Shown here in pieces: positions 1 to 6,310 of a DNA stretch of 6,776 nucleotides. The notes under the pieces are model-generated. The model made no database searches. It saw only the letters and a program-made list of their open reading frames with translations, and was not told the DNA's origin. Source of the DNA: an uncultured bacterium. Lineage in GTDB: Bacteria; Actinomycetota; Aquicultoria; SKW223. A program made the translations under genes and the position numbers. Every line of letters begins with the position of its first letter. Position 1 is the first letter of the stretch. Location: the NCBI GenBank assembly GCA_938042205.1, contig CALIRS010000075.1, positions 1-6,776 of the forward strand, in the 5' to 3' direction.

Positions 1-1
1 G

Positions 2-34
2 AGCGGTGGCGAAGTAACAGTTGAGCTGCTTTAA
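2..34 (+). CDS. Possible C-terminal tail of an upstream gene (partial)
   Basis: The second reading frame is open from the window edge and ends at a TAA at 32-34, reading SGGEVTVELL before the stop. The other two forward frames close within 24 bases. A tail this short cannot be assigned to any family and could be chance. It is followed directly by a small palindrome (43-56) that might mark the end of an upstream transcript. Confidence 0.2.
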   Translation, partial: SGGEVTVELL

Positions 35-42
35 CAATACAG

Positions 43-56
43 CCTCTATAGAGAGG
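43..56. repeat. Short palindrome / hairpin
   Basis: CCTCT (43-47) pairs with AGAGG (52-56) around a 4-base loop, and CTCTATAGAG (44-53) is itself a perfect palindrome. It lies between the possible upstream stop codon and the operon promoter. There is no T-run after it, so it does not look like a standard intrinsic terminator. It could equally be an operator-like site or chance. Confidence 0.3.
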
Positions 57-157
57 ATCGTCTATGCAGTAATCAGTCATTTAAATGATAAATGGAGGAT
101 TAAACCCTTAGATGAATTTACACAGAGATCTTGACACTACCGATATATTAAAAATAG

Positions 158-186
158 TTGACATATTTTATAATATATTGTATATC
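158..186 (+). promoter_or_regulatory. Sigma70-like promoter of the operon
   Basis: A perfect TTGACA -35 box (158-163) is followed after exactly 17 bases by TATATC (181-186), a four-of-six match to the -10 consensus. It sits about 55 bases upstream of the first gene in a very AT-rich stretch. A perfect TATAAT (169-174) and another TTGACA (131-136) lie nearby but are not correctly spaced for each other. In an archaeal host the TATA-like run at 166-178 would be read as a TATA box instead. Confidence 0.6.
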
Positions 187-240
187 TTAAAATATAACGA
201 ATTTTAAAAATATATTTTTAGGAAATTAAGAGAGTATGAT

Positions 241-471
241 ATGAAAAGAGTTGAGAAAAATGAAACAACCAGAGAAAGATTCAAACGATTGGCAACATTG
301 CGAACCAATGAGGTTCTCAAAAGATTAAAAATACTGGGCAATTGTGCCAACAGACAGATATATGAATATACAGAGGATGACATTGAGACCATTTTCTCAG
401 CCATTGAGCGTAAGGTCAAAGAAGTAAAAACAAAATTTTATTTCCCAAAAGAAGAAAAGTTTAAACTTTAA
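241..471 (+). CDS. Small basic helical protein, first gene of the operon
   Basis: I do not recognise a named family. The 76-residue product is rich in Lys, Arg and Glu, has no signal peptide or membrane segment, and looks almost wholly alpha-helical. A basic N-terminal half (residues 9-33, with RFKRLATLRTNEVLKRLKIL) leads to GNCANR, then a probable second helix EDDIETIFSAIERKVKEVK. Its single Cys lies in that GNCANR turn. The start is supported by AAGAGAG (228-234) six bases upstream of the ATG. Its stop codon forms part of the ribosome-binding site of the ATPase gene, so the two are probably co-translated. Size, charge and first position suggest a small accessory, nucleic-acid-binding or regulatory subunit, but no classical helix-turn-helix is evident. 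This role is inference only. Confidence 0.8.
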   Translation: MKRVEKNETTRERFKRLATLRTNEVLKRLKILGNCANRQIYEYTEDDIETIFSAIERKVKEVKTKFYFPKEEKFKL

Positions 472-475
472 GGAG
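470..475 (+). promoter_or_regulatory. Ribosome-binding site that decides the ATPase start
   Basis: AAGGAG overlaps the TAA stop of the 76-residue gene. Two in-frame ATGs follow, at 478 and 484. The first is only two bases from the site, too close for normal initiation, while the second is eight bases away. The sequence therefore favours 484 (protein starting MWNFKIIERG). Confidence 0.65.
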
Positions 476-483
476 AGATGAAG

Positions 484-2292
484 ATGTGGAATTTTAAAAT
501 TATAGAGCGGGGTATTCCTGAAAGGAATCCAAGGGAGACAGAGTTTTTCAAACTCACCAGTCCGGCTGAGGCTGTAGTACGGGAATTTATTCAGAATTCA
601 CTGGATGCACGAATGAATAATGAGCAGACGCTGACAATCAAAATTGCTTTTCACAGAGTTAGCAGGCCAGGTGTTACAGGATTCCTGGACAATAATTTAA
701 AGCAACACCTTGTAGCATGCAGATTCTTAGAGAGCGGTGAATATCCCGAAGTCATTCCGTGTTTGATACTTGAAGATTTCGGCACAACAGGTCTGGATGG
801 AGATTTTAATCCTGAAACGAGGACGGGCAACTTTTATAACTTCTGGTGGCGTGAAGGAATTTCAGAAAAGACGGAACGAAAAGCAGGAAGATGGGGGCTG
901 GGTAAAACAACCTTCCACATTATTTCAAAACACAGAACTTTCTTCGGGCTGACCGTAAGAAATAACAGGGAAATGCTTCTCATGGGGAAAGCACTGCTCA
1001 AAACTCATACTCTCAATAATCAGCGGTATCATTATTTTGGATATTTTTCTGACAGTAATTCAATGCCTCTAAAAGATAATTCCGTTATTGCACAGTTTAA
1101 AAGTAATTTCGGAATCAGCAGAAACAACGAGCCAGGGCTTTCACTTGCTATCCCGCTTCCTGTTGACGGAATAGATTTTGATTCCATCCTGAAAGGTATT
1201 ATCCAGCATTATTATTATCCCATACTTGCCCGTACTTTAAAGGTAGAATTATATGAAGATGACAGGCAAGAAGCGTTGAGAGATGATAATCTGATTGAAA
1301 AGGCTTCTACCATTAACTGGAATGATACGGAATGGGAGGGAATAAATATCAGAGAAATTCTTGAATTTATAAAAGCTGCAATAACCATCGAGCCAGTTAG
1401 TCTGCAGATACAGGATCCGGATAAGCCAGCAATTACCGAGGGAACCTTCGGGGATCAACTGGACGCAGTAAAGAGGTCATTCCGTTCTGGAACCCCCTGT
1501 AAGGTTAAAATGCCGATCACCATAACAAAAGTCGATAGGACACCGCATGAAACATTCTTTACCATCATCTTGAAACGATTTCCTGGACTTAGAAAGGCAT
1601 TTGAAGGTTATATCCGTTCTGGAATCCTTATTTCCGAAATCAGAATACTCGGTAGTCGCCCTGTTGCAGGCATACTTGTTGCGGAAGATGAACCAGTATG
1701 TGAGTTTTTAGGAGACTGTGAAAATCCTGCCCATACAAACTGGAACGAAAGAACCGAGGGTTTTGAAGAAAAATACAGAAATGCAGTGAGAATTCTGAGG
1801 TTCATTAAAAAAAGCCTGGTTCAGATTGTTTCCATTCTTGATGAACCTCCTCGTGAGAGACAGGTTGATTTTTTGAAGGAAATCTTCTCTGTTCCAGTAA
1901 ATCCAGAAGATAGGGGGGGAGAACAAGAGGAAACCACACGACCACCTGTAATCCCGCCAGTTAAAAGAAGACCCGGGGTATTCGATATTTCCATAATTCG
2001 AAATGGTTTCAGTGTTACCCTGAATTCACAAATAACACATCTCTCATTTCCTTTCCAAGTCACTGTGAGAATGGCTTATGACACATTCAGAGGCGATCCA
2101 TTTGGCCAGTATGAAAAATTTGATTTTGATGTTGGAAGCAGCCCTATAATTATTACAACACAGGATTGTAATGTGCTGGACAGAAAATTGAACAAACTGG
2201 AAATAGAAGTGACAGGGCGGAATTTCAAACTTGAAGTTACAGGATTCGATCCCAATCGCGACCTTGTAGTGGATATAAAAGAAAAGAGGTAA
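484..2292 (+). CDS. GHKL-fold ATPase (MutL/Hsp90/MORC-like) of a restriction-modification-like system
   Basis: This 602-residue protein carries the three ATP-binding signatures of the GHKL superfamily near its N terminus: the N-box REFIQNSLDA (33-42; Glu34, the Mg-binding Asn38), the G1 box DFGTTG (98-103, the DxGxxG motif), and the ATP-lid glycine motif GRWGLGK (135-141). A middle region of about 215-450 fits the S5-like transducer domain that follows the ATPase fold in MutL, gyrase B and MORC proteins. A charged, proline-rich linker (about 470-498) leads to a beta-rich C-terminal domain (about 499-602), likely an Ig-like sandwich. Such ATPases dimerise through the N domain on binding ATP and act as clamps or switches on DNA. 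Prokaryotic MORC-like members occur in islands with DNA methylases and nucleases. No nuclease motif, such as the MutL endonuclease DQHAxxER site, is seen. It was probably cytoplasmic and acts with the next two genes. An alternative start at 478 adds two residues. Confidence 0.88.
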   Translation: MWNFKIIERGIPERNPRETEFFKLTSPAEAVVREFIQNSLDARMNNEQTLTIKIAFHRVSRPGVTGFLDNNLKQHLVACRFLESGEYPEVIPCLILEDFGTTGLDGDFNPETRTGNFYNFWWREGISEKTERKAGRWGLGKTTFHIISKHRTFFGLTVRNNREMLLMGKALLKTHTLNNQRYHYFGYFSDSNSMPLKDNSVIAQFKSNFGISRNNEPGLSLAIPLPVDGIDFDSILKGIIQHYYYPILARTLKVELYEDDRQEALRDDNLIEKASTINWNDTEWEGINIREILEFIKAAITIEPVSLQIQDPDKPAITEGTFGDQLDAVKRSFRSGTPCKVKMPITITKVDRTPHETFFTIILKRFPGLRKAFEGYIRSGILISEIRILGSRPVAGILVAEDEPVCEFLGDCENPAHTNWNERTEGFEEKYRNAVRILRFIKKSLVQIVSILDEPPRERQVDFLKEIFSVPVNPEDRGGEQEETTRPPVIPPVKRRPGVFDISIIRNGFSVTLNSQITHLSFPFQVTVRMAYDTFRGDPFGQYEKFDFDVGSSPIIITTQDCNVLDRKLNKLEIEVTGRNFKLEVTGFDPNRDLVVDIKEKR

Positions 2293-2295
2293 ACC

Positions 2296-3072
2296 ATGAA
2301 GCGTAAACTTAACTATACTGGCAGAGAAAGAATTAAAAGAGAAAAGGTATCCATCAATCTTGTCGAGCGAGATGGATCGGTTGTCTCTTTTGATCTCAGC
2401 AGATTGGATATTGACGACCTGAACTTGCCTGACGAAGCAAAAATTTATGTTGAGGCATATTACAGAACCGAGCTAAAACGATTTGATTTTGGTACTGTTA
2501 CTAACAGAGCCCATCCTCCTTCGTTAAGTCTTACCGACCTGGCTTACCCTGAAAATTTGAAATTCAGAATCCTTGTTGTGAATCCATCGGATAGCAAGGT
2601 GCTTGCTCATGCTGTTGGAATTACCCCTCAAGAGCCAGCAGAAAAAAGGTCAATTCTTCCAGTAGAATTTAGAGATTTGGGTAGTGTAATTTATCGTGTT
2701 GAATATGAAGGAGATGGAGGTTCTCCCATTTTATGCATGAACATTAGAATTCCAAATATTGAGAATATAGCAAGGCAGGACCCTCAATTTCTTATCTATG
2801 TGTATCCGGCGGTGGTTAGAGAAATCCTGACTCACATGATTTTTGTCGACATAGTCGATTCTGTAAACGATCCCACGGTTGAATGGCATAACGACTGGCT
2901 GAAGTTTTCTGTGAATCTGGGATCTCCGCCTCCTGAAACACTAAATAATACTGACGAAAATTTTGATAAAGATAAAGCTTTAGAATGGATAGATAGTGTT
3001 GTCACAGCATTTTATAACATTTATGGAGATAAATTTCAGGAATATGTACGAAGACTGGGGGGAAACCCATGA
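2296..3072 (+). CDS. Uncharacterised beta-rich protein of the ATPase-methylase operon
   Basis: I do not recognise a named family. The 258-residue product has a very basic N-terminal tail (1-18), then a beta-strand-rich domain (about 17-110) and a second alpha/beta domain (about 118-256). The second part contains LPVEFRDLG (121-129), a hydrophobic YPAVVREILTHMIFV segment (170-184), WHNDWLKFSVNLG (197-209), and a final amphipathic helix (227-254). The first domain resembles in pattern the C-terminal domain of the ATPase encoded just upstream (aromatic-AY-x-FDF, then a strand pair ending near a Pro). There is no transmembrane helix, signal peptide or obvious catalytic triad. Start: ATG with AAGAGG six bases upstream, three bases after the ATPase stop. 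Context makes it a likely structural partner or DNA/target-recognition subunit of the ATPase. That is inference. Confidence 0.85.
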   Translation: MKRKLNYTGRERIKREKVSINLVERDGSVVSFDLSRLDIDDLNLPDEAKIYVEAYYRTELKRFDFGTVTNRAHPPSLSLTDLAYPENLKFRILVVNPSDSKVLAHAVGITPQEPAEKRSILPVEFRDLGSVIYRVEYEGDGGSPILCMNIRIPNIENIARQDPQFLIYVYPAVVREILTHMIFVDIVDSVNDPTVEWHNDWLKFSVNLGSPPPETLNNTDENFDKDKALEWIDSVVTAFYNIYGDKFQEYVRRLGGNP

Positions 3073-3794
3073 TTGCAATGAGAATTATGCTGTCTGATGG
3101 AGAAAATAAATTCAGGGAATATATACAGGCGCTGAGGCAAAATTTCTCTACAGCGCGACCCGATTTAAATGTCGAGCCATATTCAAGGGAATTTTTGCCA
3201 CAGATTTCCATTGATGAAATAAGAATATTTAATACGAAGATGGAGCTTGCGGAATATCTTGAAGGAGTTTTCAGTGGTAACAATATAAGGCGTGAGGGTA
3301 TTATCGAAAAAAACGGTTTGTGGACATGGCTGGCATATATCTGGTTTGATCAGCTTGCACCCATAGACAGTGCGGGAACTCGTAACATCAAAGATGAAGC
3401 GAAATACATCTGCAGTTCAGATTATCGGGATTATTACAGGCATCTCATTGCTGGGGCTTATAATATATATTCACTTCATGACAGGGAAAACTCACGGATA
3501 TTTCTCTATTCCCCGGTCTACGAACACAATGATTTTATTGAACAGTTTGCATCAAGACAGTTTATTATTTCTCACAGGAACATAGTTGAAACTATTACAA
3601 GGCTTTATCTTGATATAAATAATGGAAAACCAAAAAGAGGTGCTCAATCAAGAGGCAGAAAGGGAAATATCCGAAGATTTGTGAATATCATTCAGCAGTT
3701 TGAACTTACATATGATATTTACAGTATGGATCCCGAGCAGATTTTAAATCTTCTGCCGGACGAATTTAATGGCTGGAAAAATGGAACGAGATAA
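3069..3794 (+). CDS. Uncharacterised protein, probably DUF6339 family
   Basis: The 241-residue soluble protein has the pattern I associate, from memory, with DUF6339: GLWTWLAYIWFDQLAP (83-98), YRDYYRHLIAGAYNIYSLH (119-137), SPVYEHNDFIEQFASRQFI (148-166), and a basic C-terminal block beginning KPKRGAQSRGRKGNIRR (187-203) and ending in LLPDEFNGW (228-236). Function is unknown for this group. Conserved aromatic and His/Arg residues cluster in the middle. The basic loop near 187-203 could contact nucleic acid. No recognised nuclease or nucleotide-binding motif is evident. The ATG overlaps the previous stop in an ATGA arrangement and has GGGGGG just upstream, which signals translational coupling. 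Met at codons 4 and 7 are possible later starts. Its fixed place between the ATPase partner and the methyltransferase suggests it belongs to the same complex or pathway. The family name should be confirmed by a profile search. Confidence 0.8.
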   Translation: MIAMRIMLSDGENKFREYIQALRQNFSTARPDLNVEPYSREFLPQISIDEIRIFNTKMELAEYLEGVFSGNNIRREGIIEKNGLWTWLAYIWFDQLAPIDSAGTRNIKDEAKYICSSDYRDYYRHLIAGAYNIYSLHDRENSRIFLYSPVYEHNDFIEQFASRQFIISHRNIVETITRLYLDINNGKPKRGAQSRGRKGNIRRFVNIIQQFELTYDIYSMDPEQILNLLPDEFNGWKNGTR

Positions 3795-5160
3795 ATTTTT
3801 TGCTATAGACCTTTTTGCCGGTTGTGGCGGGTTGAGCGAGGGATTTAAACAGGCAGGATTTGACATAATTGCACAGGTAGAAATGGACAGGTATGCATGT
3901 GAGACCCTGCGTACACGGCAACTGTATTACAGATTGAAAGAAACCGGGAAAGGCCATCTCTATCACAGGTATCTCAGAGAGGAAATTGAACGGGAGCAAA
4001 TTCTTGGTAGATTTGAAAATCTTGGGGAATATATCTCTCACAGGGTCATTCAGGCAACCTTTGGAAATGATGGGACTGATAAAATCCTTGATAAGATAGA
4101 ATCCAGCAGAAAATATAATCGTGTCTCAAAATTTCATGTTCTCCTTGGAGGCCCTCCCTGTCAGCCATATTCGCTTGTGGGAAGGTCAAGGGATCCATAC
4201 AGGATGGAAAATGACGAAAGGCATTTTCTTTATAAATATTATCTTGAAATTCTTGAATCTCTACAACCGGATTTTTTTGTTTACGAGAATGTACCCGGAC
4301 TTTTCACAGCAAGGGCGGGAGGCAGCGATATATTCAAAAAGATACTGCAGGATTTTTCATCACTCCATCCACAATATGAAATTACACCACCCCTTCAGCA
4401 AATTTATAGTGATCCATACAGTTACATTCTTGACAGTGCTGACTTTTATGTCCCGCAACGCAGGAAAAGATTGATTCTTATAGGATATAGAAAATCCCTG
4501 GAGAAAGAAAATCCTTACATAAAAGATATATTTGCCAGATTGCAAAAAATGGCTCTTAAAAACAGAAAAAAGGGATACCTTACCGTTGACGATGCGATAG
4601 GTGATTTACCACCATTAATAGCGGGTGAAGGAAGGGACGGATGGTATGGACCTTATAATTCTGGTTCCGGACTGAAGTCTTACCAGATAAAAATGAGAAA
4701 AGATTCTCCCGGCATTCTTAATCATAGAGCAAGAACACATATGAAAACTGACCTTGAAAGGTACAGATTTTTTATAGAGCATCATAAGAACGGTAATGGT
4801 GCAGCAACTTTAAATGACCTGAGAAAAGAAAGACCTGACCTCGTTCCAAATCATAAGCTTGAGAATCTTAATAAATTTATAGATAGATTTAAAGTCCAGT
4901 GGTGGGACCGTCCGTCGTCAACCATCACTGCCCATATATGTAAGGATGGCCATTATTATATCCATCCAGATATTCATCAATGCCGCTCTTTTACTGTAAG
5001 AGAAGCGGCAAGATGTCAATCCTTTCCTGATAATTTTAAGTTTGAAGGACCAAGGACAGAGCAATTTAAACAGGTGGGAAATGCAGTCCCACCCCAGATG
5101 GCAAAAATAATTGCATCCTTTATCATTAGTGAACTCAGAAAAATTTATGAAAAAAAATAA
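3769..5160 (+). CDS. DNA (cytosine-5)-methyltransferase
   Basis: This 463-residue enzyme transfers a methyl group from S-adenosylmethionine to C5 of cytosine in a specific DNA sequence. The canonical motifs appear in order: motif I IDLFAGCGGLSEGF (13-26, cofactor binding), motif IV GGPPCQPYS (127-135, catalytic Cys131), motif VI ENVPG (173-177), motif VIII QRRKRLILIG (230-239), motif IX REAARCQSFPDNF (411-423) and motif X QVGNAVPP (435-442). The target-recognition region is about 240-405. An extra, charged helical insert of about 70 residues (about 50-120) between the early motifs and motif IV is longer than in small enzymes such as M.HhaI. The gene overlaps the previous one by 26 bases; an in-frame ATG at 3781 would shorten this to 14. 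The target site cannot be read from the sequence. No cognate restriction endonuclease is recognisable beside it. All catalytic motifs are intact, so it should be active. Confidence 0.96.
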   Translation: MAGKMERDKFFAIDLFAGCGGLSEGFKQAGFDIIAQVEMDRYACETLRTRQLYYRLKETGKGHLYHRYLREEIEREQILGRFENLGEYISHRVIQATFGNDGTDKILDKIESSRKYNRVSKFHVLLGGPPCQPYSLVGRSRDPYRMENDERHFLYKYYLEILESLQPDFFVYENVPGLFTARAGGSDIFKKILQDFSSLHPQYEITPPLQQIYSDPYSYILDSADFYVPQRRKRLILIGYRKSLEKENPYIKDIFARLQKMALKNRKKGYLTVDDAIGDLPPLIAGEGRDGWYGPYNSGSGLKSYQIKMRKDSPGILNHRARTHMKTDLERYRFFIEHHKNGNGAATLNDLRKERPDLVPNHKLENLNKFIDRFKVQWWDRPSSTITAHICKDGHYYIHPDIHQCRSFTVREAARCQSFPDNFKFEGPRTEQFKQVGNAVPPQMAKIIASFIISELRKIYEKK

Positions 5161-5830
5161 TACGTCAGGAGAAATTCCTTCACTTAAAGAAATGAGTACC
5201 TTCCGCACTAAAGTCTTACGATGGTTTAACAGAAATGGAAGGAAATATCCCTGGAGGGATACGACGGATCCTTTCAGGGTCTTGATTGCTGAAATGATGC
5301 TCAGACGAACAAAAGCAGATCAGGTAAAGCCGGTATATGAGCAATTGTTCAAGGAATTTCCAGATGTGGAAGCCCTTGCAGATGCTGAAAACCAGAAAAT
5401 TGAAAAAATTTTATATCCACTTGGTTTGAAATGGAGAACGCCAGCCTTCGGACTTGTTGTCAGAGAACTTAAAGAAAAATACCATTGCAGAGTGCCTGAT
5501 AAAAGAGAAGAACTGAAAAAATTACCTGGAGTTGGTGAATATGTTGCTGGTGCGGTGTTATCGGTGGGCTACGGTAAAAAAGAATGGATAGTAGACAGTA
5601 ATATTGTAAGGGTGTTTAAGAGATATTTCGGAATTGAAACGTCAAAAGAAGGAAGACGGGATAGGCATGTTATAGAAATGGCTAAAATGTATGTTTCCTG
5701 TAAAAATCCGGGTAAAGCAAACCTTGCCATTCTCGATTTTGCCGCACTTGTCTGTATGCCAAAGAATCCCGGATGCGGAAAGTGTCCTTTAAAAAAAGAG
5801 TGTGTTTATGTTTCTGGAAGGCTCACTTAA
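5147..5830 (+). CDS. Mig-type T:G mismatch DNA glycosylase (HhH-GPD, 4Fe-4S)
   Basis: The 227-residue protein belongs to the endonuclease III/MutY superfamily and is closest in pattern to Mig.MthI, the plasmid-borne glycosylase of Methanothermobacter that removes T from T:G mismatches made by deamination of 5-methylcytosine. Features seen: YPWRDTTDPF (34-43), EMMLRRTKADQV (49-60, with the LRRT of Mig rather than the LQQT of MutY), helix-hairpin-helix LPGVGEY (126-132), catalytic Asp150 in VDSNIVRV, and four Fe-S cysteines C203-x6-C210-x2-C213-x5-C219. Tyr132 occupies the position of Lys120 in endonuclease III, as in Mig, so a monofunctional glycosylase without lyase activity is expected. It lacks the C-terminal MutT-like domain of MutY. 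The start at 5147 overlaps the methyltransferase stop and has no clear ribosome site, implying translational coupling. TTG 5111 and ATG 5192 are alternatives. Confidence 0.92.
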   Translation: MKKNNTSGEIPSLKEMSTFRTKVLRWFNRNGRKYPWRDTTDPFRVLIAEMMLRRTKADQVKPVYEQLFKEFPDVEALADAENQKIEKILYPLGLKWRTPAFGLVVRELKEKYHCRVPDKREELKKLPGVGEYVAGAVLSVGYGKKEWIVDSNIVRVFKRYFGIETSKEGRRDRHVIEMAKMYVSCKNPGKANLAILDFAALVCMPKNPGCGKCPLKKECVYVSGRLT

Positions 5831-5867
5831 GATGTATCCAAGATGAATACAGTGGAAAGAAGGAAGC

Positions 5868-5922
5868 GGTATCAGGAAAGAAAGGGCTTTTCATGGTAGT
5901 GTTGGGAATTGATACCATTTTT
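5868..5922 (+). terminator. Possible operon-end hairpin with T-run
   Basis: GGTATCA (5868-5874) pairs exactly with TGATACC (5910-5916), followed by ATTTTT (5917-5922). Inside it, GGAAAG (5875-5880) can pair with CTTTTC (5887-5892) around a 6-base loop, stacking on the first arm. The site lies about 40 bases after the last gene of the operon. The loop is large and the stem not GC-rich, so it is an atypical terminator. It may instead be the first stem of the structured block that follows. Confidence 0.3.
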
Positions 5923-5925
5923 ATC

Positions 5926-6102
5926 GTGTGAGGATTGGAACAGAAGTCTGTCAGAGGTATGAATGTGAAAAAGACTTTAAAGGGAAGCAGGCTCGGAGTG
6001 GAGGTAACGAAAGCCCGAAGGGCTGAAGTCCGAGCACCGAAACTGCGGGGTGGGGATAGCTGGCACGAGCCTTGTCCTCATTGCAAGGGGAGTGACAGCC
6101 AT
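5926..6102 (+). ncRNA. Candidate structured RNA of unknown family
   Basis: This stretch is much more GC-rich than its surroundings and folds well on paper. GCTCGGA (5991-5997) pairs with TCCGAGC (6029-6035) and encloses a hairpin AGCCC/GGGCT (6012-6016 with 6020-6024, GAA loop). A second long hairpin spans 6056-6102: GCTG, CAC and CCTTG on the left pair with CAAGG, GTG and CAGC on the right, separated by symmetrical mismatches, including a gag/gga internal loop that could form tandem G-A pairs. Runs such as GTAACGA and CCGAAACTG resemble single-stranded linkers of large ribozymes. GTGTG at 5926-5930 matches the 5' end consensus of group II introns, but no domain V was found. A degraded group II intron, or another mobile-element RNA, is one explanation. 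The long open frame across it (61 codons) has no ribosome site and is not credible as protein. Confidence 0.4.
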
Positions 6103-6310
6103 ATGGGTTCATCTTCTTAAATTTCTTTTCTTGCATTGATGAAGCTCATGAGGAAAATCAAAATGAATAGTTAGAAAAATCTGAAAACGGGGAGCCAAAC
6201 AAGAATATTACTTTAAAAACCACTGCGAACCGTCCCTATAATTTTACCAAATTCAATTCATCAGTCAAGAGAGATAAATTTAAAGAAATGACATCACAGC
6301 CGCAGGCCTG
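6103..6310. other. Intergenic stretch without recognisable features
   Basis: About 200 bases between the two structured blocks. All frames are broken by stops, no Shine-Dalgarno/ATG pair leads to a useful frame, and I see no tRNA, direct repeats or promoter pair. It may be decayed mobile-element sequence. Confidence 0.4.

Noticed and set aside
112..207. Short frame of 31 codons beginning MNLHRDLDTT with GGAGG at 94-98 upstream
   Set aside because: It runs straight through the promoter-like boxes, is composed of AT-rich low-complexity codons, and the spacing to GGAGG is long. It is more likely chance.
1249..2297. Several minus-strand open frames opposite the ATPase gene
   Set aside because: They lie opposite a gene with strong family motifs, lack ribosome sites and show no domain pattern.
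4121..4474. 117-codon plus-strand frame inside the methyltransferase gene
   Set aside because: It overlaps the catalytic core of a clear methyltransferase in another frame and has no recognisable protein pattern.
5111..5146. Upstream TTG start for the glycosylase adding 12 residues
   Set aside because: It would extend the overlap with the methyltransferase to 50 bases with no ribosome site, and the added residues lie outside the conserved family region.
6026..6046. Local similarity to a 23S rRNA segment (CACCGAAACTGCGG)
   Set aside because: Only about 14 bases agree with the ribosomal motif and the flanks do not fit, so a ribosomal RNA fragment is not supported.
5935..6136. 61-codon frames on both strands across the structured block
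   Set aside because: No ribosome site, odd composition, and the sequence is better explained by RNA secondary structure.
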